A DNA stretch of 64,000 nucleotides. Origin: Spirodela intermedia. Taxonomy: Eukaryota > Streptophyta > Magnoliopsida > Alismatales > Araceae. Made by a program: the position numbers and the translations under genes. Positions 1 through 10,551 of the stretch are shown here, piece by piece. The stretch's first letter is position 1. Every line of letters starts with the position of its first letter. The notes under the pieces were generated by a model, which worked only from the letters and a program-made list of their open reading frames with translations, had not been told where the DNA came from and ran no database searches. The DNA lies in the NCBI GenBank assembly GCA_902729315.2, contig LR746272.1, forward strand, positions 11,402,327-11,466,326, read 5' to 3'.

Positions 1-1500
1 ATCAATCAAGGAGATGCACATTAGAGACTTGAGAATAAGCATCACGAGTATCAGTGGAGTTAGATAGTCTTTGAAGATGAGTAGAGGATGTGGTGTAGTA
101 GAAGGTGCAATGATAGTAGAGATCCCAAGAGAAGGCAATAAAGATGATGGAAGATAAGTAAATCTTGAGGGTGGAGATGTTGATGTGCGAAGAGGAATAG
201 AAAATGAAGAGAAGTAGGGAACGTCTTCATGAAAGGTGATGTCAACGAAAGTAATACAACATTGTGTATTATAAAAATAGATACAATATCTCTTCTACGT
301 GCACGAATAACTAATGAATACGTCTTTTAATGTTTGAAGAATAAGTTTAAATAAAGATGAGATATGATCTTACACAAAGACAGCACATCCAAACATACAA
401 GGTGGTAAGGAAAAGAGATAAGTATTTAGTTAAAGACAAGTAAGAAGGATTGTATCACTCAAAAGAGAGGAAGGAAGGTGATTATGAAGATAAGTGATGG
501 TCATGATGGTGTCAAATCACAAATAATACGGAACGTGCATCTCATAGAGTAGTGTGCGAGTAATTCAAGTAAAATATGGTGTTTTTTTCCACAACACCAT
601 TTTGAGAAGAGGTGTAAGGATAGTTTGGTGGATGATTTTGTGTTCAACACAAAAGTTTAAGAAGATAGTTTGGAATAATTTGTAGAGTAGTGGAATGTTA
701 GGTAATGATTTCATGTATAAACTAACGGACAGTGGCAAGGACTTGTGTGTGATCTTTGATGAGATATACCTAATTGACTCGAGTATAATAATCAATGAAC
801 ATAATGTAATGAAGATGACCAGAAGGAGATAGAACATAGGAAGGACCTCAAATATTACAGTGAATGAGGTCGAATTTGTGAGATAAGGGAATTACATCAC
901 GAGTGTAGAATGATGATGTTTGTCCACTTGACATGATTGGCACATAAATTCAAATAAAGATAATCATGATAAAGATTGTTTAAGTCTAGAAATATAAAAA
1001 TGACAAAGTCTACAATGTCACAAAATAGAAGAAGAAATAGAAAAATTAGAAAACAAAATAAAGAGTCCCAAGAAAAGGGTATCTGACACAAGCTCATAGA
1101 TCTCATGATCATGAATGACCATCGACAATGAAGACAGGTGGATAGGCGGTGGTAGGAGTAAGGGGTGAAAGAATAGAAGGGGTTCTAGTCATATGAGCCG
1201 AAGTCTTTGAGTTAATAACCCACAACGATCTAGAAGTAAGAAGGGTGTGTGTACTTGAAGTGAAAGCCAAGATGACAGTAGACGTGGACGCTTGAGATTA
1301 CTTTGATGCCTCATATTCTGTAAGGGTGAAGTGCATTTGAATAGTTGGTTCGACTGATGACGTAGATGGACTAGGTAAAGTCAAGCTTAGAGTAGTAGAT
1401 GAAAGCATAGCTTGAGCCCATTCATGCTTCCCAAACTCCTTCTAACACTTTTTCAAAGCACAAGTTATCTTGCCACAATAAATGTAGGTTGGAAAGGTGA
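1..1500 (-). pseudogene. Copia pol remnant: CCHC knuckle, protease, GAG-pre-integrase, integrase
   Basis: Reading leftwards on the minus strand: a zinc-knuckle remnant near 1480-1420 (YCGKITCALKKC followed by KEFGKHEWAQA). Then a protease start near 1222-1140 (WVINSKTSAHMT), where the catalytic Asp-Ser-Gly has become Asn-Ser-Lys. Then a GAG-pre-integrase segment near 1040-900 (HCRLCHFYISRLKQSLS, then CQSCQ). Then the integrase core from about 860, with FDLIHCN, MFIDYYTR and YTSSQNGVVEKNT in shifted frames. At 60-245 comes the post-integrase segment (the SADVTFHEDxPYF region). Many stops and frameshifts are present. The loss of the protease aspartate alone would inactivate it. Confidence 0.8.
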
Positions 1501-1514
1501 TGTGACTTAGTCGT

Positions 1515-3085
1515 TGTATAGTAAATCACGTAAATTTAAAATTTATAAAATTAAAAAATATTAATTTTCAAATATTTAGAAATATTTCTAAACAAATATA
1601 TCAATTATAATTTAATAAAAAATTCAAAAATAATAGTAATTTTTCATATCATAAGGATGTAATATAATATCAAGTAATTTTTTAAAATTTTCCTCAAAGA
1701 ATACGAGTTTTTATGAATTTTATACTAAGAAATAAAAAAAAAATTAAAATTCAACAGTTGACGAATGTGAATTAGGTAGAAATAGAGTTCCACTCGGTGA
1801 TTCTTACATAAGCGATTATAGAAGATTTAATTAATCAAATTAAGATATGTAAAAGCTAGAAGAATCGTAATTGAATAAAGTTGGTAAATTTAAATCACAT
1901 AAATTATCACTAAATGAAGTAAAAATTAAGTTGAAAGCAGGAAAATAGAGTTCTGACGTCGCGGCGACAATACGTTGACAATACACTAAAATCCTGAGTA
2001 TTCAAGAGAATTGTCGTGTAGTGTCCATGGCCTCAAAGGCTCTCCTTGGACAAGGACGACGTGGGCAATTTCTAGATCTCTTTGCAAAGTCTAAAGTTCA
2101 ATGAAATGAGTTGTCAAGTTATCTCCGGTTGTCACCCGGTGGAGTGGAAAAATGACGACTTTGCAACTCTCTAGCGGCTGTCACTTGATAGAGAAGAGTT
2201 AGATAGAGGAGGGGCGCGTGTTAGGAAGCTTCATCTTCATGTTTGTGTAGTAGGAGGAGGCTCTTCATCGCATCTAATACTCTCTTAGGAGGTGACGACT
2301 CATCTCCCAGTGAATCATCCTCTTCTTGACGACGACTTGTTCATCGATCAATCGGAGATCATTTACTCGATGGATTTATAATCTTTTTATTATGAATCAT
2401 TCAATAATTTTAGTAACAATATTGCATGAATCACGTTAACGAGATTTTCGTCAATGATCTAACAATTCTAGCGACTTAATCCTTCACTAGCAATCTACAG
2501 GAAAGTCGCGATAATTAGATAAAAATACGAGTTTTGGCTTTGGGAGGATTCGAACCCGCACTAGTTGCCTGCCTTCGAAGCCTTTCGGGGGAAGGTGTGA
2601 CGGGGGTTTAGTTGCACATTGCTTGTGTGTCAAAGTCTTAGGCGAATATATAGTAATATCACATTTGCAAGTAATGAGTCCCTTTCTCCCTCATATACGA
2701 CCACTCTTTGCCCCACAGTTAGTTGACCACCGGTGATGTGGAAGGGGAGTGGCGCACACGTGCCCCCATCAGTCCTAGCTGCTCAAGCCCCTACTCGCGG
2801 CTCCCCCTAACTGCGCTTCCGACCTGCTTGTGGGCTCGGCTGGCCGGCAGGTCCCCCCCTTTTGCTATATTTTTATTTTAATTTCTTTTTCTTTATTTAT
2901 CTCAAAAATATGATTATAAAAATCATATAAATTTGCAGACAATGATATAATTAGCCAAAAAATTACATTAATCAACTAAAAAATATTTTTTACACTTTAT
3001 TAGAAATATAAGTCTATTTATCATGAGTTAAGGCTAAAATTATATTATTTACTAATTATTAACTCATGATAATGAAGACTTATCA
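1515..3085. other. 1.5 kb insertion of unknown type inside Copia copy 1
   Basis: Copia homology stops near 3085 and resumes with the CCHC knuckle near 1500. The sequence between has no gag or pol similarity that I can see. It includes an AT-rich part (1530-1800, 2870-3060), a mixed part and a GC-richer island (2560-2870). Near 2550 the minus strand carries a GGGTTCGAATCC motif that matches an internal RNA polymerase III B box, as in tRNAs and SINEs, but no convincing A box or full cloverleaf. Boundaries are approximate and no target duplication was found. Confidence 0.4.
3010..3081. repeat. Imperfect inverted repeat (hairpin)
   Basis: Arms of about 22 nt at 3010-3031 and 3059-3081 pair with one indel. 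The inner part (ATCATGAGTTAA against TTAACTCATGAT) is perfect, around an AT-rich loop of 27 nt. It sits at the right border of the 1.5 kb insertion and could be a terminal structure of it or a small MITE-like hairpin. Confidence 0.55.
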
Positions 3086-4095
3086 AGAGCTTTGTTTTCC
3101 TTTAAGAGGTCGTACACCACAAGAAATAGAAGGCTTAGAGTCACACCCCCTATCTTGGCAACAAGTATTGGAAGTTACCAAGGCAAATGGATTTGGCGTG
3201 AGAGATAAAAGAACTTCAGTGCTCACCTGAAGAGCTAAGGAGAATATAGATGACGTATCCAGAACTTAGGTATTAGAAAGTACATAACCATGAATCTGAG
3301 AAGCAATAGAAGGTTGAAGGCCATTGAGATAAACTCTAACGATAAGTTTCTTACGATACCATTCCAAGGTGCGTAGGTCGGTCATGGGTGGTTCATAGAG
3401 AAACCACTCTTGTAGAAGAGCCTAGGGACGACCAAAGCGATCATGAAGGTACATATCACTTTGTTTGCAAGTAAACATGGACTCGAAAATATTCATTGTG
3501 CAATTGATGTTGGTCTTATTGATGTACATAATCTCCAAGGTACGCCATAGTGTATTTGTAGGCTTGATATAAGAGAGAGGTTGAACAATATCTAGAAGAA
3601 TACTTTGACATATCCAAAAACAAATAGTAGAGACAAGTTGAATCCAAGTATCGTAAGTCGAAGTAGGCAATGCATGCAAAGGCTCTATCAGGTGATGTAT
3701 CGGTCAATAGACTATAAGAACATCCTCAAAACCTGTGGCCCATGAAGCATAATTGTGACCATTGAAAGTATATGATGGGGAAGTAAGTTAGGCCGTGAGA
3801 ATGACACACCATGAACATTGCTTCCACTGGAAGAGGTATCGGTGGTAGATCAATAGGAGTTGGTGGTGGGGCAAGTGGGATCTCGGTGGAATAGATGGTG
3901 AATCATTGACCCAAATGATGCCATCGGACCTAGAGGCATCAAATGAGGCCAAAAAATCAGTCACTAACTCATCTGGGTGGCTTGAGGTCATCTTGACTGG
4001 CTCACCTAGTTCAGACCAATTTGAACTAGGTTGACAAGAATTGGTTGTGGGAGCTTGATTAGGGCAGTAGCTCTGATAGGGGGGTGATGGCAACC
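3085..4095 (-). pseudogene. Copia gag remnant (copy 1)
   Basis: Minus-strand conceptual translation gives, in broken frames, the plant Copia gag pattern: an NGHNYASWA-like opening near 3.77 kb, a stretch ending in TNTLWRTLE-type residues near 3.55 kb, then FTCKQSDMYLHDRF and LRTLEWYRKKLIVRVYLNGL. These correspond to the UBN2/Retrotran_gag family, which would form the nucleocapsid. Two long overlapping open frames (3422-3679 and 3516-3707) are pieces of the same decayed gene. Stops and frameshifts rule out function. Confidence 0.75.
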
Positions 4096-4300
4096 TTAAG
4101 AGGCGGTGACAGCGGCCAGAAGGGGTGGTAGTGGCAGCTCAAAGGGGTGGTGGCATCAACAGCCATAAGGGGAGGCAGTAGCAATGGTGGCCCAAAGGGG
4201 CAGAATCAGCAGCCAAAAGAGGCAGCCGTACAAAGGTAGTGGAGCGGTGATGACGGTGGCATGAAGAACCCTAATTTTCTAGGGTTAAAAAAAAATTAGA

Positions 4301-4311
4301 CTTTGATACCA
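4301..4311 (-). other. Primer binding site of Copia copy 1 (tRNA-iMet type)
   Basis: The minus strand reads TGGTATCAAAG. This matches the plant Copia PBS TGGTATCAGAGC, complementary to initiator tRNA-Met, with one change. It lies immediately inside the CA end of the LTR, as expected, and fixes the element's orientation as minus. Confidence 0.75.
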
Positions 4312-4484
4312 TGTGAATGGTAAAGCCATCTATATGAATTAAAGAAGAGGTTACAAGCCTCTATTTAGAGAGAGAGAGAGAGAGACGTGCACTAAGTCCT
4401 CTAATGGGTTCTAGTGCATTAAGCCCTCTAATGGGCTATATCTAAAATTATTTATGAATCTATGATGTTGCATTAGTTCTAGCA
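4312..4484 (-). repeat. Putative short 5' LTR of Copia copy 1
   Basis: Read on the minus strand the LTR would end in CA directly next to the primer binding site. It may start with TG at 4484, giving about 173 bp. It contains a (GA)n tract around 4372-4385. The outer boundary is inferred only from the TG dinucleotide, because the partner LTR lies outside the window. Confidence 0.5.
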
Positions 4485-5299
4485 TATAAAGATCTCAAGG
4501 ATTAACTTGTTAACCATAGGATCACAAGAGCATTAACATCATGCGTATTGAATAAGTTTTGTAATATTAAACCTTTAACATAAACTCTCATAAAATTTAT
4601 TGAATATTAGGTAAGTACTCAATAAATATTTTTTTATATTTTTGATATTAAAATTAAGGGCATCAATAATCCTCACATCACAATGTATTAATGTGAATAT
4701 GTGTTTTTAAATATTATTTTAACATACAAAAGGTAAATGTCTTTATTTTATTAAGAGAGAAATATAATAGAACTTTATTTCATAATGTCTAATAAAAGAT
4801 AATTCACGTTTCATTCAATCAAAAACCTTTAGCGACAAATGGTTTAATTGATTGTACTAAAGTTGGAGTGATGCACACTAGCATAAGGTTTAAATACGTT
4901 GTAACTATTGAGTATAAGAGAATTTGTCACTATCAAAATGTAGAGGTTATTAGTTCTTTGCCTTTGTCAATCATTGTCTTGCAAAAGAGATATTGAATCA
5001 TAAAATAGTCATAAAAAAAAAAAAGTCAAACATGATGATTTATTGTTAATGCATTCACTAATAATAAATTAAATTTAAATTGAGGGAAAAATAACTCATC
5101 CTTGAGTTGAAGTATTGAATTTAATTATATGTCACCATAGAAATTAATTGAAATGTACAAATTATTGAGTAATGTAACACATGAGCTTCAAATTGAGCAT
5201 AGTAAAAGGAATGTGTATCATACCATAATAAAATGATATATGATAACAAAATGTTTCTTGTTTATCAAATATTATTGTAGATGAACCTAAGTGAGTCGA

Positions 5300-6240
5300 T
5301 AATAGAGGCATTACTTGATTTTGAGTTTAATTTGAATTTTAAAGAAGATTTTCAATATCACCATGTCTTGTTGGTGGCTAATGCTAGCAATTGAGGTTAC
5401 TCGATTCACATTAGTCTTATGATATTCTGACCTTGGCTTATAACCTAATGTATAGCCACGTAATTTGTAAAATTTATCCACAATGTGTCCTTTAAAATGA
5501 CAATGAGTGTAATAGAGTTACTTTTTGTGTATATAATTGGCTTTAAAGTTATATAAGTCTTAGGACTTGTCATCTTGCAACATAAGTCACAGTGGTCGAA
5601 GTTTTAGTTCTTTGAAGAACATTAACTTATTGTTGATGTTTTTCTTAAAAAATAATTGGAAAAACTTTTCTAATGGGTGGAAGTGGAACAAGAAGTAGAA
5701 TTTAGGATTGAGTTAGAGAGAATGATTCGGTCAACCCTATCAAAAAATACATGACATATTTTTGTTCCTTTACTCCACATGAACATACTCAGATAATTAT
5801 TCAATTCTTCCTAAATTGTCTTCAATTTGGTAAAGTACATTGCATCAAAATCTTAAACTTGATGCAAGTTGAAATATTATAGACCTATTACTTTGTTGAT
5901 ACCTATCTCAAAGGTCTTTTCAATTATCAAATGCTGAATTTGAATAAATGATACTAACTGATATTTTACTATAAATATAATTTAATATTTAGGAAATCAC
6001 TACATTGTTGTTCCTATTTCATGCATATAATAAAAATGGATCATCATTGGTCAGTTTAAGGATGGATCTATCAATAAATCTAGTTTTGTTCTTTACTAAA
6101 AGGGCATTGATCATAGCCCTATTTCACGATGTAGTTGTCTCCAATCAATTGTTGGGGCATACGAATCAAACTAAGATTATTAGAATGATGTATCATTCAC
6201 AAAAGGTTCAAGGAAGTCTTTAATGATTCTATTGATTGTG
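5300..6240 (-). pseudogene. Copia gag remnant (copy 2)
   Basis: Minus-strand translation in broken frames shows successive gag motifs: NALLVKNKTRFIDRSI followed by DDPFLLYACMKNRNN; then KLKTI.EELNNYLSM; then FLIGLTESFSLTQS with LVPLPPIRKVF; then a knuckle-like HCHFKGHIVDKFYKLRGY. These follow the order of the plant Copia gag of the 'AKNKLGFIDGSI ... LNNY ... FLMGLN ... DPLPxINK ... KCYKLHGYP' type. The first knuckle cysteine has been replaced. Stops occur in every segment, so this is a pseudogene. Confidence 0.8.
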
Positions 6241-6838
6241 ATGTCATAGTAAAAATATGAAGTAAAAAAATGTTAATTTGACATAGTTTCTAAGTGTATG
6301 TGATGGCGAGTGGGACCCGTCTCCATAAGCTCAGGAGACACCGGCAGTTCGAGTTCAGCCCGATCAATGCGCGAAGACGAAGGAGCCTGGCTTTCGCTAC
6401 ACAGCCTAGCCCTTCGGGATGACGACATTCCACCTCCGCGACGACGATGAGCTCGAGCTCACCCATATCTTTCTTTGTACTTTCATGTTGACTTGTTGGG
6501 CCTCGCATTTGTGTGTTAACGGGCCCAATTCTATGTGTGTGTTGTTGTTTGTGTCTCCCTTTCTTTAGGGTTTTATTGGGTCTCTCTTTTGAGGCCCAAT
6601 TAAAACCCTAAGGGGGGGGGGGACCTATGTGTCTTTCCTTTGGGCCTCTTTTGGGGCTTATTTGGGTCTTCATGAGGCCCACTTAAGCACCGTAAGAGGG
6701 CCCTCCTCTTTCTCCTTTTAGGGGAGCTTATTGGGTCTCTCTTTAAGAGGCCCAATAAGCCCCTTTGTAGCCTTTTGTGGCATATGGGCTTGAGGGCCTC
6801 AAGTGGGCCCACCTCCCCTTAGCCCACTTGTGGGCCCC

Positions 6839-6846
6839 ATATAAGG
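6839..6846 (+). promoter_or_regulatory. Probable TATA box of the solo LTR
   Basis: ATATAAGG lies about 540 bp into the LTR, followed by a G/C-rich stretch, as in the U3-R junction of plant LTRs. The transcription start would be near 6870. Assigned from motif and position only. Confidence 0.5.
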
Positions 6847-7569
6847 GGACGTAGGACCCCCCCTCAAGAGAGCGCCGTATTTTTGAGAGAGATTATCGTT
6901 TTGTGAGTACCTTCTCCGTGATCTAGGATAGGGAGGGAAGGAGGAAGAGGAAGGCCGTCGATACCCCCTTCGAGGACTTCGTTCCTCGTGACGCTGCTGC
7001 CCGAGAAGTCCCGCCGCCGCCTGAGACCACTGCCGCCGCCGGCCATCTCAGTGCCGCCCTGGAGTTCGCCGCCGTCACCGGACGAAACGGTCGCGGTTGC
7101 CGCTGCAACCGCCACCGCCTCTGCTGGAACCCCGTCACGCCATCGTGACGAAAGGGGCTCGCTTCGTCTCCCTACGAGCCGTCGCCGAGCACTCCGCCGG
7201 AGTCTCTCGACTCCTGGTTCGTCTGCCACCTCTTCCTCCGGAACTCCACCATAAACTCGCCGGAGCCGCCCTCCGCCGCTCCGCCCAGTCGCTGGCCGTT
7301 CGCCGACGAACGCCGACCTGCCGCCGACGTCGGAAGAGACCCTGCTGCCGTGCCGACGAGCCAGATCCAATCCAAGCTCCGCACAGGCCCCCGCCGAAGT
7401 TTCCCGACGATCCGCCGCCGTCGCGCCGTTTCCGGCGCCGCCTAGACCAGGAGGGCTCCACCCTCCCTGGTATCGCCGGCCGGATCGTCTCCTTCCTCTG
7501 CTCCGCTTCCCGGCGCCGCCAGAGAAGGCCGACCTTTCCGGCGACGGTTGGGTCTCCGCCCAACCGCTG

Positions 7570-7687
7570 ACGCTCGGCATTCCCGCCGAAGCGCCGCTGA
7601 CGCTCGGCCTTCCCGCCAAAGCGCCGCTGACGCTTGGCATTCCTGCCGAAGCGCCGCAGACGCTCGGCCTTCCCGCCGAAGCGCTGC
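7570..7687 (+). repeat. 30-bp minisatellite, four units
   Basis: Four head-to-tail units of 30 bp, each starting ACGCTCGGC or a close variant, at about 7570, 7600, 7630 and 7660. Units differ by one to three substitutions. Because 30 is a multiple of three, all six frames show a 10-residue protein repeat, which explains the repetitive open frames here. It lies inside the solo LTR. Confidence 0.85.
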
Positions 7688-8610
7688 CGCCGCGCGCGCC
7701 CCCGCGCGCCGGCTCTTGCGGCCCGCGCGCCCACCCGGCGCCACTGCCCGCGTGCCCTTCGGCCCACCAGCGGGCCCACGCCCACTAGCGTGCCCTTTGG
7801 CCCACCTGCAGGCCCACGCCCACGTCGACTGTGCCATGCCCTAAGACGACGACTTCCGTGACTCTCGACCAGGACCGACCGTCAACGCTGAGCATCGCTC
7901 TTCACCGGACGTCTCTGCCTTCGTCGAATCTCCGCTCCATCACGACCCGAAGGTTAGCTCCGTACCTCTTCCTCTTAAGTTTAATTATCTCTCGAAGGGT
8001 TTTCTTGGCTCGTCTCCTCCGCCATCAGGAGAACGTAGACAGGATAGGACGGTTATCGGATTGTGACTTCCGACGCTGTGCCAGATTCGCCACCGTTCGT
8101 GAGCTGCAGCCCTAGGCTACCTCATGACGATTGTTCCGCCGTCTGTCTAGACGTGGACCGAGAGGGCCTCTCACTTACCATCGTCAAGTGTTTCCCAAGT
8201 TGTCATGGGTTGATCACGCATATTGGTACGCCTACCTATGTTTAGGTTACTTAGTCAGACCTAGAGTCTAGGGTCCAAACATTCTTATCAGATCGGTCCG
8301 ACTGCTCCATCCCAGGACTCGAGTTTCATTGATTAGGTACAGGAGGTTCTTGCCCCGTCCTGCATCAGTATGATATAATTATATATATAATACTTCAATA
8401 GTATTACAAGCATGACAAGATTCAGATTCTTATATATCAAAACCACAAGAATAAGCACAATTTGTCTGTAATGTCACATGTGTTTTAAAATAATATTTGT
8501 GACGCAATCAATCGAGCAATAGATAGAGAAAGAAACTAACCTTTTATTTGTTTCACATGAATGTAGAAACCTTCTAGATCAAGTAATAAAGAGGGTAAGG
8601 AAGGAACACA

Positions 8611-8625
8611 CTTGCTCTAATACCA
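8611..8625 (-). other. Primer binding site of Copia copy 2
   Basis: The minus strand reads TGGTATTAGAGCAAG, one change from the tRNA-iMet PBS TGGTATCAGAGC. The adjoining LTR starts at 8626 with TATTAC on the plus strand where TG would be expected. That is consistent with a G-to-A change in an old, methylated element. Confidence 0.7.
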
Positions 8626-8640
8626 TATTACACTAGGACT

Positions 8641-10551
8641 TGAACATGTACTTAGAGTGAGAACAAATGAACCTATGGTGATGGAGGGAGAAATAGTGAG
8701 AGAACACAAAAAGAAAAACCCTCAATTAGTTTAATGAGAACATAATATTTGATACAAGTGGTGGCACATGTGGACATACACTTGTACCTAAGACAATGAA
8801 AATTTTCTCCTCTTTTATTTTGTGCTTATATTGAAATCAAATCAAATGATTTTTTAAATTATGAAATCTCAACTTTGATATTAATCTGGTGTTGATATTT
8901 TTGTGCAAGTTTTTAAGCAAATGACTGAATATTTTTTAAGTAAAAAATAGCCAAAAAATTAAGTGTGTGATTAATATTTAACCTATAAATATATTATATT
9001 ATGTATAAAATTATATTTTTTATGTGCAAAAAAATTGAATTAAACAATGCATCAATGCATCAATGCTTGTGGTTTTATAACAATCATATCTTAATTGGGA
9101 AGTCAAAAGGCAATAAATTAGGTTGTTTACTATTTCGAAGAAGATCAACTTTCACAATCATTGGCATATGATTTATAAATTTTAAAGATCAAGAATAATG
9201 AGTGATTCTAAAAATTCACATATCAACCTTGTAAACCCTGAAAATATTCCTAATCTTATAGGATTCACAAGGCATTAAAAGTTTTAGTGAATGCTATGAG
9301 CTCCACCACATGTTCTTCATGTATGTAAAATGAATAAAATATATTATTTTTATTGGTCAATATGTCTCTAATCATATTATTGAGAAATATTTGAGAAAAT
9401 TAATTGGTATACAAATAAAGTCAACTCGATAGAATTAAGATTCGATTAATATTTTAAGAATGTTAATTTATTTAAGTTTGCAAGAGACTTGGTGTAAATG
9501 GAATATTAGCTGATTATACTAATAATTGAACCACTATTAAGTTTCTATTTGAATTTTTTGCAAACTTATAATATTTTTAATTTTTTGTCATAGATTTTCA
9601 GTGTTACTGTTGTTATATTGAACTTCAAAGTGAAGTTTAATAATTTATCAAGGTTACTGTAGGCTAGACATCAAGATTATCCCTACGTTGCTCTCTTGAA
9701 TGTTTATTCCAAGGATATTCTTTGAAAAACCCTTTGAGTTACATTTGGAAATATTCACTTTTATTAATTTTATCATGCAGTTAATATTAATATGACTACT
9801 TTTGTGTATAAATTTTTTTATTGTGATTTTGATTCTATGATCTCTTCCTTTCTTCTTTTTCCTGGTTTTGATTTATTCTCTTCTCTTTTTGCATTTCTTC
9901 GTTATTTCATTTCCTTTCTAGTTTTCTTTCAGTGATATTTCCCCTCTGTATTTATTTTCTTTGCCGACAAGGTTTTTTTCCTATAATTTTTATGAGCTTC
10001 ATTCTTGTTTTTATTCCTTTCTATTTTTCTCTCACTCTTTTGTTTTTTCCCTTAGTTTCCTTTTTTTTTTTAGTGTCATTTTTATTTATTTCCTTTGTTT
10101 TCTCGTATTTTTGTGTTTCTATTCACGGGTTTCACTCCCTCTCCTTTATTTTCACCTTTATTTTCATCAATTTTAATTAATTACTACTATTTCCCCTTAA
10201 TTTTGGTTTTTCTACTCGCTCTTTCCATTCACTCCTTTTTCCTTGTTCCGTGCCAAATAGTGAAGCCGAAGCCCGTTAAAAACCGGTCCGGGTCGGGTGG
10301 TCCTCCACTTTGGGCTCACCGGGCCCAATGACACCCGCAGTCGAAAACACGTTTGGACCGGACCATGTGGCCCATTTAGGGGAGAAAAGCCCATCATGCT
10401 TAGTATCACCTTCCAAATCGACGTCATTCCTCTTCAGGAGAAAATAACGTAGAACCATTTATTTCTAGCCGATCATTCCGATAGTTTGCTCCGTCAACCT
10501 GATTCCGGGACTTCCATCCCTTCCCGCTCTCCGGGGATCTCCTCCTCTGCG
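8641..10551. other. AT-rich intergenic sequence, then KEA promoter region
   Basis: The first few hundred bases should include the rest of the Copia copy 2 LTR, whose end I cannot fix. From about 9 to 10.2 kb the sequence is AT-rich, with long T-rich stretches and no recognisable coding motif. From 10.26 kb it becomes GC-richer and leads into the KEA gene; this should contain its promoter and 5' UTR. No TATA box could be assigned with confidence. Confidence 0.5.

Larger units (their letters stand above)
1..4484 (-). mobile_element. Degenerate Ty1/Copia LTR retrotransposon, copy 1
   Basis: On the minus strand the Copia order can be followed from right to left: LTR and primer binding site near 4.3 kb, gag, CCHC knuckle, protease, GAG-pre-integrase and the integrase core. 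The element runs off the left edge of the window before reverse transcriptase would appear. Every domain is broken by stops and frameshifts, so it is long dead. About 1.5 kb of unrelated sequence (about 1515-3085) separates the gag remnant from the CCHC knuckle. Assignment rests on several independent family motifs in the correct order, not on one match. Which Copia lineage it belongs to cannot be decided without RT. Confidence 0.85.
6301..8367 (+). mobile_element. Solo LTR (2,067 bp) with 5-bp target site duplication
   Basis: A sharply bounded GC-rich block begins TGATGGCGAG and ends CTGCATCA, so it has TG...CA ends inside a 5-bp terminal inverted repeat (TGATG/CATCA). It is flanked on both sides by GTATG (6296-6300 and 8368-8372). 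These are the marks of an LTR whose partner and internal region were lost by recombination between the two LTRs. A TATA box (ATATAAGG, 6839) places the promoter on the plus strand. There is no gag or pol inside. The long proline- and arginine-rich open frames between 6.9 and 8.1 kb on both strands are effects of GC-rich composition, not genes. The LTR size fits large Gypsy elements, but the family is not determined. Confidence 0.88.
4800..8640 (-). mobile_element. Degenerate Ty1/Copia element, copy 2, split by a solo LTR
   Basis: A second Copia element in the same orientation. Its primer binding site is at 8611-8625, and its gag lies at about 5400-6240 with the knuckle near 5510-5440. A short piece of the region between protease and integrase is recognisable at about 4946-5020 (DYFMIQ, then KTMIDKGKEL). 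The 2,067-bp solo LTR at 6301-8367 lies between the PBS leader and gag, so it jumped into this element later. The left end is unclear, and the right LTR starts at 8626 but its outer end was not found. Confidence 0.75.

Noticed and set aside
6864-8115. Many long Pro/Arg/Ala-rich open frames on both strands (up to 258 codons)
   Set aside because: They lie inside the solo LTR, overlap in several frames, follow GC composition and the 30-bp repeat, and have no family motif.
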